From positions 320,825-384,824 of the forward strand of contig NZ_JANTHX010000008.1 of NCBI RefSeq assembly GCF_024752305.1: DNA of 64,000 nucleotides, given 5' to 3'. The notes under the pieces are model-generated. The model was not told the DNA's origin. It did not search any database and was given only the letters and a program-made list of their open reading frames with translations. Positions 1 through 8,417 of the stretch are shown in pieces (the first letter of the stretch is position 1; every line of letters starts with the position of its first letter). The DNA is from Protaetiibacter mangrovi. Its GTDB lineage: Bacteria; Actinomycetota; Actinomycetes; Actinomycetales; Microbacteriaceae. Position numbers and translations under genes: made by a program.

Positions 1-704
1 GCGACGTGGCGCTCATCGTGCTCGCGGCGATCGTCATCTCGTTCCTGATCAAGACCTTCCTGATCCGCTCGTTCTACATCCCCTCGGAGTCGATGGAGGA
101 CACCCTCCTCGTGAACGACCGCATCATCGTGAACCAGCTCGAGCCGGATCTCACCCCGATCGAGCACGGCGACATCGTGGTGTTCACCGACCCGGGCGGC
201 TGGCTCGACCCGGTGGCGCTGCCGCCGCAGGATCCGATCTCGGGCTTCTTCGAGTGGCTCGGCTCGATCGTCGGGCTCACGGCCCCCGACTCGAACGACC
301 ACCTCATCAAGCGGGTGATCGGCCTGCCCGGCGACCACGTCACGTGCTGCAACGACTTCGGGCAGATGTCGGTGAACGGCGTCGCCCTCGACGAGTCGTC
401 CTATGTGAAGCTCCCCGCGGGCGTCACCAAGGTCTCGCGCGACGACTTCGACGTGACCGTGCCCGACGGCTCTCTCTGGGTGATGGGCGACAACCGCTGG
501 AACTCGCGGGACTCGCGCTACAACCGCGACAAGCCGGGCAACGGCTTCGTGCCGATCAGCGACGTCGTGGGGCGCGCGGTGCTCATCTCGTGGCCCGTCG
601 ACCGCTGGACGTGGCTCGACAACTACCCGATCGTGTTCGAGGGCGTCGAGAACGGCGGCACCCCCACGCCCGCGCCGACCGAGACGGGCACCTCGGGCGG
701 ATGA
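1..704 (+). CDS. lepB: Signal peptidase I, N-terminus cut by window edge
   Basis: Type I signal peptidase (family S26), which removes signal peptides from Sec/Tat-exported proteins at the outer face of the membrane. The reading frame is open to the first base, so the true start lies upstream; residues here are counted from the GTG at 6. A hydrophobic anchor is followed by PSESMEDTL with nucleophile Ser29, the general-base Lys102 in HLIKRVIGLPGD, and the conserved MGDNR-x-S-DSR box near residues 162-172. It belongs to the conserved actinobacterial lepB-rnhB block and its stop overlaps the rnhB start (ATGA). The Ser/Lys dyad separates it from the second, SipW-type peptidase of this window at 55110. 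Confidence 0.95.
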   Translation, partial: DVALIVLAAIVISFLIKTFLIRSFYIPSESMEDTLLVNDRIIVNQLEPDLTPIEHGDIVVFTDPGGWLDPVALPPQDPISGFFEWLGSIVGLTAPDSNDHLIKRVIGLPGDHVTCCNDFGQMSVNGVALDESSYVKLPAGVTKVSRDDFDVTVPDGSLWVMGDNRWNSRDSRYNRDKPGNGFVPISDVVGRAVLISWPVDRWTWLDNYPIVFEGVENGGTPTPAPTETGTSGG

Positions 705-1366
705 CGGTCGCCGATCCGACGCTGCGCGTGGAGCGGACGCTCTTCCGCGAGGGCGCCGCGCTCGTGATCGGATGCGATGAGGTCGGCCGCGGCGCGATCG
801 CCGGCCCGGTCGCGGTGGGGCTCGGCGTCTTCCTGCCCGACGTGCGACGGATGCCGTCGGGGCTGCGCGACTCGAAGCTGCTCTCCGAGCAGCGGCGTGA
901 GGAGCTGCATCCGCGGGTGCTCGGCTGGGCGCCGCACTCGGCGGTCGGGCTGGCCGACAACGCCGAGGTCGACCACCTCGGCATCGTCCCGGGTCTCGGG
1001 CTCGCGGCGACGCGGGCGCTCGAGGCGCTCGTGACCCAGGGGGTGCCCGTCGAGGCGGCGGTCGTGCTGCTGGACGGCTCCCACGACTGGCTGACCCCGG
1101 CGCTCGCCGGGTGGCCGGAGTCGTCGCGCCCGCACGTGATCACCCGCGTCAAGGCGGATCGCGACTGCGCGACCGTGGCGGCGGCATCCGTGCTGGCGAA
1201 GGTGCACCGCGACCGGCTGATGATCGAGGCGGATGCCGTGCACCCGGGCTACGAGTGGACGAGCAACAAGGGATACGCCTCGGCGACGCACTACGCCGCG
1301 ATCGACCGGATCGGCGCCTCCGCCCTGCACCGCTGGAGCTGGCTGCGCCAGCCCGCCCTGTTCTGA
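701..1366 (+). CDS. rnhB: Ribonuclease HII
   Basis: RNase HII cleaves the RNA strand of RNA-DNA hybrids and single ribonucleotides misincorporated into DNA. The 221-aa product opens with the hallmark GCDEVGRGAIAGPV (first catalytic Asp and Glu), followed by DSKLLS, LLDGSHDW (a further Asp), VKADRDCATVAAASVLAKVHRD and the C-terminal HPGYEWTSNKGYAS. Length and motif order are normal for the family. The ATG at 701 is chosen because it overlaps the lepB stop by four bases, which implies translational coupling. Confidence 0.95.
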   Translation: MTVADPTLRVERTLFREGAALVIGCDEVGRGAIAGPVAVGLGVFLPDVRRMPSGLRDSKLLSEQRREELHPRVLGWAPHSAVGLADNAEVDHLGIVPGLGLAATRALEALVTQGVPVEAAVVLLDGSHDWLTPALAGWPESSRPHVITRVKADRDCATVAAASVLAKVHRDRLMIEADAVHPGYEWTSNKGYASATHYAAIDRIGASALHRWSWLRQPALF

Positions 1367-1412
1367 CGCGCCCGGCTCCGAGCCGCAGCGCGCACAACTA
1401 GACTCGTCCCCG

Positions 1413-1736
1413 ATGGACGAGGACGAGTTCGACGACTACGACCGCGAGATGGAGCTCTCGCTGTATCGCGAGTACCGCGATGTGGTGGGTCAGTTCAAGT
1501 ACGTGATCGAGACCGAGCGGCGTTTCTACCTCGCCAACGACGTGACGCTCGAGCGTCACGACACCGAGCACGACTTCTACTTCGAGCTCACGATGACCGA
1601 CGTGTGGGTGTGGGACGTCTACCGCTCCGACCGCTTCGTCAAGAGCGTGCGCGTGCTCACCTTCAAGGACGTCAACGTCGAGGTGCGCGGCGACAAGGAC
1701 CTCGAGCTCCCCAAGGAGCTCGCGCTCGACGAGTGA
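1413..1736 (+). CDS. DUF2469 family protein
   Basis: A 107-aa acidic protein (start MDEDEFDDYD, then MELSLYREYRDVVGQFKYVIE and ERRFYLANDV) matching the DUF2469 family, which sits next to rnhB in most actinobacteria (Rv2901c in M. tuberculosis). The family has no established function. A TAGACT -10 box at 1399-1404 ends eight bases before the ATG, so the mRNA is probably leaderless. The last codons overlap the GTG of the next gene. Confidence 0.85.
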   Translation: MDEDEFDDYDREMELSLYREYRDVVGQFKYVIETERRFYLANDVTLERHDTEHDFYFELTMTDVWVWDVYRSDRFVKSVRVLTFKDVNVEVRGDKDLELPKELALDE

Positions 1737-2131
1737 CCGCGCCCGGTCCCTGCCCCTGCGGTTCCGGCCGCGACCACGCGGCGTGCTGCGGCCCGATCCA
1801 CGCGGGGCGGCCCGCTCCGACCGCCGAGGCGCTCATGCGCTCGCGCTTCAGCGCCTTCGCGCTCGGCGACGCCGCGTACCTGCTGCGCTCGTGGCATCCG
1901 TCGACCCGGCCCGCGGTGCTCGACCTCGACGACGTCGTCGTGTGGCGCAGGCTGCAGATCGTCGACACGGATGCGGGAGGGCCGGACGACGCGGAGGGCG
2001 TCGTGGAGTTCCGCGCCTCGTACCGCGGACCGGAGGGCGCCGGCCTCCTCCACGAGCGGTCGCGCTTCGTGCGCCACGACGGGCGCTGGGTCTACCTGGA
2101 CGTCGTCACGGGGTGGGCGCCGGGCACGTGA
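1733..2131 (+). CDS. YchJ-like protein with N-terminal SEC-C motif
   Basis: A 132-aa protein of the YchJ/UPF0225 type. Residues 4-20 hold the zinc-binding SEC-C pattern (CPCGSG, then ACCGP), followed by the family region AEALMRSRFSAFALGDAAYLLRSWHP and the end block SRFVRHDGRWVYLDV. The function is not established; SEC-C motifs bind zinc and often mediate protein contacts. The GTG at 1733 overlaps the stop of the DUF2469 gene. The 3' end overlaps the convergent gene on the other strand by 26 bp. It lies between DUF2469 and yraN, where many relatives have no extra genes. Confidence 0.85.
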   Translation: MTAPGPCPCGSGRDHAACCGPIHAGRPAPTAEALMRSRFSAFALGDAAYLLRSWHPSTRPAVLDLDDVVVWRRLQIVDTDAGGPDDAEGVVEFRASYRGPEGAGLLHERSRFVRHDGRWVYLDVVTGWAPGT

Positions 2132-3200
2132 TCCCCGGCGGGTAGACGCCGTAGCCGCGACCCTCCGGGTCGAGCGTCATCCCGAGGTAGTTCTTGTAGA
2201 AGGCGACGTGCGCCGAGAAGCCGGTGTGCACGTGCATCATGTCGGTCGGGTCGTCGTATTCGGCGTAGGTGCCGACGAGCGCCGCACGCACCGGCTTGCC
2301 GCTGCCGGTCGCGAAGAGCGCGCCGAAGCTCGCCGCGTTGATGGAGCAGAACGCCCACTTCAGGTAGGTGAACTTCAGCGTGATCGTGGAGCGCGACGGG
2401 AACGGGCCGAGCTTCGCGACGAGCCAGCCCTCCAGGTAGTCGACGTCCTCCTTGGTCACGGCGTCGAGGGTGAGCACCTTGTCGTCGCGAACCCCCGTCG
2501 ACGCGTAGCCCTTCGCGTGCTCCATCGCCCACATCGAGTGGTGGTGCACGGGCGGGAACGAGCACCCCCACGCCCAGGTGTAGCCGTCGGAGGCGAACGC
2601 GGCCCGGAACAGCGCGACGGCCGCGGCGTCCTGGGTGGGCGCCTGGAAGTCGTACGCCATCCGCGAGTCCTTGTCGTTCGGGTTGCGCTGGGTGGGGCCG
2701 AGCTTCACCTTCACGGTCATCGGCCCCGCGCCCGTGGAGGGCACGGGCAGCTCGGGCTCCCGGTCGTCCCAGGTGTTGACGAGGATGACGCCGCCGGCCC
2801 AGCCGTGGCCGAAGAAGCTGAGCTCCCGCAGCGTGCCCGGGTCGTTCGCTCCGATGTCGCGCACGGCCGCGTAGACGTCGAGGATCGACATCACCTTCCA
2901 CGAGCCGGGCTTGAGCGTCGTGTGGGTGAGGCCGGCCGCATCCGTGAAGGTCGTGTAGCTCGCCTTCGTCACGGGGTCGAAGGTCGCCACGGCCGTCGCC
3001 GTCTCGGTCTTCTTGCCGCCCGGATAGCTCACGTCGACCCGCGTGACCTTGCCGCCGCGCACATCCATCATGAGGAACCGCAGCGGCTCCTTGGCTCGGT
3101 TCAGGGTGGTGAGGTGCTTGCGCCGGTTGTCGGCGATCAGCTGGAAGTCGACGCCCTTGAACTCCCAGTCGACACCGGCGACGAGGATGTGGGTGCGCAT
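2106..3200 (-). CDS. Unknown 364-aa protein with a His/Cys pattern like clan CD peptidases
   Basis: I do not recognise this family. What is visible: the start MRTHILVAGVDWEFKG, a hydrophobic strand ending in FFGHGW (His132), then about 80 residues later a second strand ending in AWGC (Cys213). Hydrophobic strand plus His-Gly, then hydrophobic strand plus Gly/Ala-Cys, is the arrangement of clan CD (caspase-like) cysteine peptidases, but this is an inference from motif spacing only. There is no signal peptide or membrane segment, so it is probably cytoplasmic or carried by another secretion route. It starts 19 bp after the stop of the 927-aa gene, so the two form one operon. It overlaps the convergent ychJ-like gene by 26 bp. 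Confidence 0.7.
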   Translation of the reverse strand: MRTHILVAGVDWEFKGVDFQLIADNRRKHLTTLNRAKEPLRFLMMDVRGGKVTRVDVSYPGGKKTETATAVATFDPVTKASYTTFTDAAGLTHTTLKPGSWKVMSILDVYAAVRDIGANDPGTLRELSFFGHGWAGGVILVNTWDDREPELPVPSTGAGPMTVKVKLGPTQRNPNDKDSRMAYDFQAPTQDAAAVALFRAAFASDGYTWAWGCSFPPVHHHSMWAMEHAKGYASTGVRDDKVLTLDAVTKEDVDYLEGWLVAKLGPFPSRSTITLKFTYLKWAFCSINAASFGALFATGSGKPVRAALVGTYAEYDDPTDMMHVHTGFSAHVAFYKNYLGMTLDPEGRGYGVYPPGITCPAPTP

Positions 3201-3219
3201 CGACGACTCCGGGTTCCGG

Positions 3220-6003
3220 TCACTCGTCCGGTTGCCAGTCCTCGCCGACCTTCTTCCACGCCGGCAGGGCGTCGTCGGCGCGGAGCTTGGCGAGGGTGGT
3301 GGGGAGCCGCACGAGCCAGGGGTCGCCGACCGGCACCTCGTCGCCGGGGGCACCCGTCGCCTCCTGGATCTCCTTGACGATCGGCACGTACAGCGAGCTC
3401 GAGATGTCGGGGGCGGGCCCGCCATTCCAGATCTTGCCGGTCTCGAGGTAGTGGATGACGGCCGCCTCGAAGCCGGGCCGCACCGGGAAGACGACGCGTC
3501 CCGCCCCGGCGCGCAGGAAGTCGGCGAACAGCGGATCGACGTCGTCGAGCAGCAGCCGCCGGTTCCAGGCGGGCTTCCAGCCCCAGAAGTACGGGTAGAA
3601 GAAGTAGATCAGGTGCTCCCACTCGAAGGCCTGCTCGAAGAAGCGCACGTAGGGCATCTGCGCGGCGGTGCGTGCCAGGTTCGGCTGCGGATGGCCCTGC
3701 GCCGAGACCTCGAGGGCGCCGAAGGCGTCGAACTGCTGCGCGGTCAGCAGCGTGATGCACTGCTTGCGCAGCTCCGCGGCCACGATGCGGGCGTTCCACC
3801 CGGGGTTGCGCCCGGAGATCACGACACCGGCCGCCGCCTCCGCCTCGGCGACCTTCGACTCGTACTGCTGCTGCTTCGCGAGGTAGCCCTGGGTGAGCGC
3901 GGCGTGCGTCTTGAGACGCCAGGTGAGCATCGCCCGCTCGGTGCGCTCGCAGAAGATCTCGATCGTGGCCGCGAAGTCGCGCAGCTTCCAGCCGAAGGTC
4001 GAGATCGAGACCGAGCCGACCTCGCCCGCCATGTCGACGTAGGTCGATGCGGTGAAGACGTCGAGCGAGTTGTTGCCGATGATGAGGTACCAGACGGCGC
4101 CGTCGTACACGTACCAGGCGGCGGTCCACAGCGCGTACTTGGCGCGGTAGCCGTCGTCGATCACGATGTCGGCCGAGCTGCTCGACTCGTACGGATCCTG
4201 GGGCATCGTGCCGCCGAGCGCCTTGCTGACGGTCTTGACCGGCGCCGGCGGCGCCTCGATGCCCGTCACGTCGTAGCGCTGCGCCCAGAGCGCGTAGTTC
4301 GACTCGGTCACGTCGGTGGGCTTCAGCGTGAAGGGGACCGGGGGCGTGAAGGTCTCGCCGTCGAGCTTGCCCTTCGTCTCGGCGACCATGAACGCCGTCG
4401 CGGGCTCCGGCACGGTGACGTCGAAGAGCATCCGCTTGCCGTAGTTGTAGACCTGGGCCTCGAGCACCTTGTCGACCCACTGGTAGACGCCGGAGATGTT
4501 GCCGGCGCCGGTCGTGTTGTCGAAGCCGTGCGAGTACTTCTCCTCGAACTCGCTGATGGTCGTGGTGCTGCGGCGCTCGAGCACGCGCTCCACCACCTTG
4601 CTGACCGAGCGCGAGACGACGTCCTTGCTGAACTCGGACGCCTGCCGCGTCGACTCCTCGCTCGAGTGGCTCGTGGCGATGCTCGCGTCGGCCTTCACCT
4701 CGACGAAGGGCCCGTACTTGGCGTCCACCGCGATGCCGGCCTTGAACTGGGTGTCGTCCTTGATGGTCGCGTCGGTCTCCCGCTTGAGCGAGAAGCGGTC
4801 GGTCGACTGGGTGTCGCGCTCCTCCTCCTTGGTGGTCTCCGATTCGGTGAGGATCGTGGTCTCGGTGCGGTCGAGGCGCCGCGTCTCGCGACTCATGTGC
4901 TCGGACTTCAGCACGTTCTCGACGTGCGCGAGCTCGCCGCCCTCGTAGCGCAGCACGTGCTCCTTGACGAGCAGCAGGTCGCCCACGCCGACCGGGCGGA
5001 TCTCGCCGTGGCCGGTCGGCATCGCCGCCCCCGGCCGGCCGACGAGGTCGGTCGCGGCGGGCTCGGGCACCAGGAGGCTGCCGAGCCGGGTGAGCGAGAT
5101 GGTCGACTCGAGCGGCTGCGCGATGCTGCTCGAGAGCTGCACCCGCGTCTCGCTGAGGGTGTTCATGATGGTCGGCAACGGCACGGAGGTCGCGTCGATG
5201 CCGAGTCCGCGCAGGGTGGAGGTGACCTTGGCGGGAAGCTTCTGCACCGTCGCCGGCGCCAGCATCCACGGGTTGCTGGCCACGGCCGACTCGGCGACCG
5301 CGGCGTCCGCGTCGTCCGCGGCTGCGCGGGGTGCCGCGGCGCGCGCACGGCTCGTGCCGCGCGGGGTGTTCGCCCGATCGACGACGAAGCCGCCCGCGGG
5401 CACCTTGCCGAGCGCGGAGAGGGCGGCGTCGATGCGCTGGATCTGGGCCGCGATCCGGGGGTCCGGCTCCTTCGGCTCCTCGGGTGCGGGCGGCTCCTCG
5501 TGGTCGTCGTCGGGCTTCGCCGGCGGATCGAGCGGCACCACGAGCGGGCGCAGCCGCACCTCGGCGGCGCCTTCGGCGATGCGGCGGATCGCGTCGAACC
5601 CCTGCGCCGCGAGGGCGAGTCCGCGGGCGTCGACCTCGGCGGAGCCCGACAGCACCTTGACGGCGACGAGGGTGTCGTCGATGCGGGCGACGGCGGGGTC
5701 GAACGCCGGGTCGGCGACGAGCTGCTGCGCCGTGCGCTGGGTGCGCTCCTCGACGAGCGCGGCGGCCGCATCCGCGTCGAGCACCGAGGTGCCGATGGCG
5801 GCGGCGACGTCGCGTGCGAGGCCGCCGAGCGGCACCTGCTCGATCGTGTGCACGGCGTCCTTCGCGGCGAGCACCGCGGCCGCCTGGCGTCGCGCCTTCG
5901 GCCCGTCCGCGGGGTCCACCTTGTCGGAGGTGAGCACGCGGATGTCGCCCGACACCGGGAGGTCGGCGGGTCGCATCATGAGGAAGCGGAAGAGGTCGTC
6001 CAT
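3220..6003 (-). CDS. Unknown 927-aa protein, operon with putative peptidase-like protein
   Basis: A large protein of no family I can name. Regions seen: an alpha-helical N-terminus (1-155), a Pro/Glu/Asp linker (about 159-182), a Ser/Thr-rich middle, a charged helical stretch near 370-470 rich in Glu, Arg and Thr (TESETTKEEERD), a block NISGVYQWVDKVLEAQVYNYGKR near 500-525 (quoted as the segments NISGVYQWVDK and VYNYGKR), and an aromatic C-terminal domain with FFYPYFWGWKP near 800. There is no signal peptide or membrane segment. Size, helix content and lack of export signal suggest a structural or scaffold protein. It is the first gene of a two-gene operon, divergent from tetR across a promoter region containing a run of 16 G. 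Confidence 0.75.
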   Translation of the reverse strand: MDDLFRFLMMRPADLPVSGDIRVLTSDKVDPADGPKARRQAAAVLAAKDAVHTIEQVPLGGLARDVAAAIGTSVLDADAAAALVEERTQRTAQQLVADPAFDPAVARIDDTLVAVKVLSGSAEVDARGLALAAQGFDAIRRIAEGAAEVRLRPLVVPLDPPAKPDDDHEEPPAPEEPKEPDPRIAAQIQRIDAALSALGKVPAGGFVVDRANTPRGTSRARAAAPRAAADDADAAVAESAVASNPWMLAPATVQKLPAKVTSTLRGLGIDATSVPLPTIMNTLSETRVQLSSSIAQPLESTISLTRLGSLLVPEPAATDLVGRPGAAMPTGHGEIRPVGVGDLLLVKEHVLRYEGGELAHVENVLKSEHMSRETRRLDRTETTILTESETTKEEERDTQSTDRFSLKRETDATIKDDTQFKAGIAVDAKYGPFVEVKADASIATSHSSEESTRQASEFSKDVVSRSVSKVVERVLERRSTTTISEFEEKYSHGFDNTTGAGNISGVYQWVDKVLEAQVYNYGKRMLFDVTVPEPATAFMVAETKGKLDGETFTPPVPFTLKPTDVTESNYALWAQRYDVTGIEAPPAPVKTVSKALGGTMPQDPYESSSSADIVIDDGYRAKYALWTAAWYVYDGAVWYLIIGNNSLDVFTASTYVDMAGEVGSVSISTFGWKLRDFAATIEIFCERTERAMLTWRLKTHAALTQGYLAKQQQYESKVAEAEAAAGVVISGRNPGWNARIVAAELRKQCITLLTAQQFDAFGALEVSAQGHPQPNLARTAAQMPYVRFFEQAFEWEHLIYFFYPYFWGWKPAWNRRLLLDDVDPLFADFLRAGAGRVVFPVRPGFEAAVIHYLETGKIWNGGPAPDISSSLYVPIVKEIQEATGAPGDEVPVGDPWLVRLPTTLAKLRADDALPAWKKVGEDWQPDE

Positions 6004-6079
6004 CGCGGGCTCCTGTCTGATCCACCGCAGTCGCGGTCTGCGGATGAGGAGGGGCGAGCCGGCTCCCTGATACCGGGGC

Positions 6080-6095
6080 GGGGGGGGGGGGGGGG
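6080..6095. repeat. Homopolymer run of 16 G
   Basis: Sixteen consecutive G residues on the plus strand between the divergent starts at 6003 (minus) and 6133 (plus). Such a tract is prone to slipped-strand mispairing and, lying 77 bp upstream of the 927-aa gene, could change promoter or leader length. The exact length may also be a sequencing estimate. Confidence 0.9.
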
Positions 6096-6106
6096 CTTGC
6101 GAGGCT

Positions 6107-6127
6107 AAATGTTAGTGACTAACATTT
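6107..6127. promoter_or_regulatory. TetR-type operator, perfect 10-bp inverted repeat
   Basis: AAATGTTAGT and ACTAACATTT form a perfect 10-bp inverted repeat around a single central G. It ends five bases before the GTG of the tetR gene. The TTAGT-N-ACTAA core is the usual form for TetR regulators that control a neighbouring ABC exporter, so autorepression of the 6133-8188 operon is likely. It may also affect the divergent operon. Confidence 0.85.
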
Positions 6128-6132
6128 GATGC

Positions 6133-6702
6133 GTGCCGACCGAGATCGCCCCCACCGCGCGCTCCGCGCGAACCCGCGCCCGCATCCTCGAGACCGCCCT
6201 CGCGCTGTTCGCCGAGCACGGCTACGACCAGGTCACCGTGGGGCGCATCGCCTCGGCGGTGGGAATCAGCGAGATGACCTTCTTCCGCCACTTCCCCGCG
6301 AAGGACGCCCTCGTCGTCGACGACCCCTACGACCCGCTCATGGCCGAGCACGTCGGGCGCCAGCCGCGCGAGCTGCCGCTGCTGGCACGGATCGCGGGCG
6401 GCGTGCGGGCGGCGTGGGGTGCCGTGCCGCAACCGGATGCCGCCGTCGTGCGCACCCGGCTGCGGATCGCCGCCGCCTCGCCGACCCTCCGCGGCGCCAC
6501 CCGGCAGGCGACCGAGGAGTCGGCGCGTGCGGTCACCGACGCCCTGGTCGCCGCGGGGGCCGAACCGGTGGAGGCGCGCATCGCCGCGACCGCGGTCTTC
6601 GCGGGGGTCACCGAGGCGCTCCTGGTGTGGGCCGAGCGCGACGACCTCGCACTCGGCGACGCGCTCGAGGGGGCGCTCGCGGTGCTGGAGGGCGCCCGAT
6701 GA
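6133..6702 (+). CDS. TetR-family transcriptional regulator
   Basis: A 189-aa one-component repressor. Residues about 15-62 form the helix-turn-helix (ILETALALFAEHGYDQVTV, then IASAVGISEMTFFRHFPAK); the Ala-rich C-terminal half is the ligand-binding and dimerisation domain. The start is the GTG at 6133, immediately behind a 21-bp palindrome that is almost certainly its own operator, so the transcript has little or no leader. The stop overlaps the ATG of the ABC ATPase. By context it represses the exporter and releases it when a transported compound binds. The ligand cannot be told from the sequence. Confidence 0.92.
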   Translation: MPTEIAPTARSARTRARILETALALFAEHGYDQVTVGRIASAVGISEMTFFRHFPAKDALVVDDPYDPLMAEHVGRQPRELPLLARIAGGVRAAWGAVPQPDAAVVRTRLRIAAASPTLRGATRQATEESARAVTDALVAAGAEPVEARIAATAVFAGVTEALLVWAERDDLALGDALEGALAVLEGAR

Positions 6703-7430
6703 GCGGCATCGAGGCGGTCGGCGCGACCCGGCTGTTCGCCGGGGGAGCGGGCGTGCGCGGTGTCGACCTGCGGGTCGAGGAGGGGCGCATCCACGCGCTC
6801 GTGGGGCTCAACGGCGCGGGCAAGTCGACGCTCATGCGGCTGCTGCTCGGGATGCTGACCCCGCAGTCGGGAACGGTGCGCCTCGCGGGCCTCGACCCGC
6901 GTGCCTCGGGAACGGCGCTCGGAGCCCTCGTGGGCCACCTCGTCGAGTACCCGCTCGCGTACGGGGAGCTCACGGGACGGGCGAACCTCGAGCTCGGCGC
7001 GCGCCTGCACGGGGTCGCGGGGCCGCGCATCCCGCAGACCGTCGACGCGGTGCTCGACGAGCTCGGACTGCGCCGGTACGCCGAGGTGCGCGCCCGCCGG
7101 ATGTCGCTCGGCAACCGGCAGCGCCTGGGCCTGGCCTCGGCGCTGCAGCACCACCCGCGCGTGATCGTGCTCGACGAGCCCACCAACGCGCTCGACCCCT
7201 CGGGCGTCATCCTGCTGCGCGAGGCGCTGCTGCGTCGGGCGGCCGCGGGCGCCGCCGTGCTCGTGTCGAGCCACCACCTCGACGAGGTGGCGCGCATCGC
7301 CGACGACATCACCGTCATCAACGCGGGCCGGGTGATCGGCGGCCTGACCCCGGGCGACCGCGAGCTCGAGCACGCCTTCTTCGAGCTCGTGCACGCCGAC
7401 GACCTGGCGCGCGAGGAGGTGCCGGCATGA
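6699..7430 (+). CDS. ABC transporter ATP-binding protein
   Basis: A 243-aa ABC-2-type ATPase that powers the permease encoded next. Motifs: Walker A GLNGAGKST near residue 35, Q-loop region, signature MSLGNRQRLGLA near 130, Walker B VIVLDEPTNALD near 150 and the switch His in SSHHLDE. The signature is SLGNR rather than the canonical SGGQ, common in drug/antibiotic exporters of actinobacteria. Both ends overlap the neighbouring genes by four bases (ATGA), so tetR, the ATPase and the permease are translationally coupled. Confidence 0.93.
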   Translation: MSGIEAVGATRLFAGGAGVRGVDLRVEEGRIHALVGLNGAGKSTLMRLLLGMLTPQSGTVRLAGLDPRASGTALGALVGHLVEYPLAYGELTGRANLELGARLHGVAGPRIPQTVDAVLDELGLRRYAEVRARRMSLGNRQRLGLASALQHHPRVIVLDEPTNALDPSGVILLREALLRRAAAGAAVLVSSHHLDEVARIADDITVINAGRVIGGLTPGDRELEHAFFELVHADDLAREEVPA

Positions 7431-8188
7431 CCGGCTTCGGCTCCGCGCTGCGGGTGGAGTGGCGCAAGGCCCGGGCCTCCCGCGTGGTCGCGGCGACCGC
7501 CCTGCTGACGATCGCGGGCATCGCGACGATCGTGCTCTCGTTCCGCGGTGTGGCCGCCTCGGGAGACCCGCAGCTCATCGCCAAGCTCGGCGAGGCGGGG
7601 GCGGCGCCCGGATGGCCGGGGCTGCTCGCGATCGCACTGCAGGTGTCGGCGCCCGCACTGCTGCTCGGCATCACCGTGCTGCACAGCTGGCTCGCGGGGC
7701 GCGAGTTCGCCGACGGCACCGTCACGGGGCTCTACGCGCTCTCGGTGGGGCGCGGGCAGCTGGCATCCGCGAAGCTGCTGCTGGGCGTGCTCGTGGCCGC
7801 GGGCATGGGCGTCGCGCTCGCCGCGGTGCTGCTCGTCGGCGGGCTGCTGCTCGGCTACGGCCCGCCCGCGACGGCGGATGCGGCGGTGCTCGCGCGGGTC
7901 GCCCTGCTCGCGCCGTTCAGTGCGGTCGTGGCCACCCCGGTCGCCCTCGCGGCGACCCTCGGACGCGGTCTGCTGGCGGGGGTGGCGACCGGGTTCGTGC
8001 TGCTCGCGGGCGCGCAGGTGCTCGTGGTGGCGGGCGCGGGAGCCTGGTTCCCGGTCGCCGCGCCGGCGCTGTGGGCGCTCGACCCGGCATCCGTCTCCGG
8101 TGCCGCCGTCGCGGTGGCGCTCGCCGCGGGGGCGCTGGTGGCCGCGCTCACCGCGCTCGTGTGGCGGCGGCTGCAGCTCGACCGCTGA
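7427..8188 (+). CDS. ABC-2 type permease
   Basis: A 253-aa membrane protein with six predicted hydrophobic segments, the start MTGFGSALRVEWRKARASR (basic and cytoplasmic) and the block LAGREFADGTVTGLYALSVGR typical of ABC-2 permeases. It forms the membrane part of an exporter with the ATPase at 6699. The substrate is unknown; the TetR control suggests a toxic or signalling compound. The gene ends one base before the convergent stop of the small membrane protein at 8190. Confidence 0.88.
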   Translation: MTGFGSALRVEWRKARASRVVAATALLTIAGIATIVLSFRGVAASGDPQLIAKLGEAGAAPGWPGLLAIALQVSAPALLLGITVLHSWLAGREFADGTVTGLYALSVGRGQLASAKLLLGVLVAAGMGVALAAVLLVGGLLLGYGPPATADAAVLARVALLAPFSAVVATPVALAATLGRGLLAGVATGFVLLAGAQVLVVAGAGAWFPVAAPALWALDPASVSGAAVAVALAAGALVAALTALVWRRLQLDR

Positions 8189-8189
8189 C

Positions 8190-8408
8190 TCAGCCCGCGA
8201 CGAGCGCCCAGACGCCGAGCACCGCCGAGGCGGCCGCGAGCAGCATCGCGACGGCCACCAGCGCCTGGTGCACGCGCAGGAACCGCGTCGGGCGGCCGGC
8301 CTCGTCGTGCGCCCGCGGGTCGCGGGCCACCCGCTTCAGGAAGGTCGGCCAGGTGAGCACGTTGAAGACGGCGCTGACGAGCAGCAGGATGCCGAGGGCG
8401 ACGATCAC
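8190..8408 (-). CDS. Small two-helix membrane protein
   Basis: A 72-aa protein with two hydrophobic helices (about 3-20 and 48-70) separated by a basic loop (FLKRVARDPRAHDEAGRPTR). The pattern FNVLTWPTFLKR recalls the actinobacterial SCO4848-type small membrane proteins, but I hold that match loosely. The start codon is GTG at 8408. It is convergent with the ABC permease and lies downstream of the acetyltransferase gene, nine bases away, so the two may share a transcript. Confidence 0.7.
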   Translation of the reverse strand: MIVALGILLLVSAVFNVLTWPTFLKRVARDPRAHDEAGRPTRFLRVHQALVAVAMLLAAASAVLGVWALVAG

Positions 8409-8417
8409 GGATCGAGC

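Noticed and set aside
3043-6108. A 1021-codon open frame on the plus strand opposite the 927-aa gene
   Set aside because: It mirrors codon structure of the minus-strand gene in high-GC DNA; its translation is a low-complexity Arg/Gly/Leu mix, with no domain.
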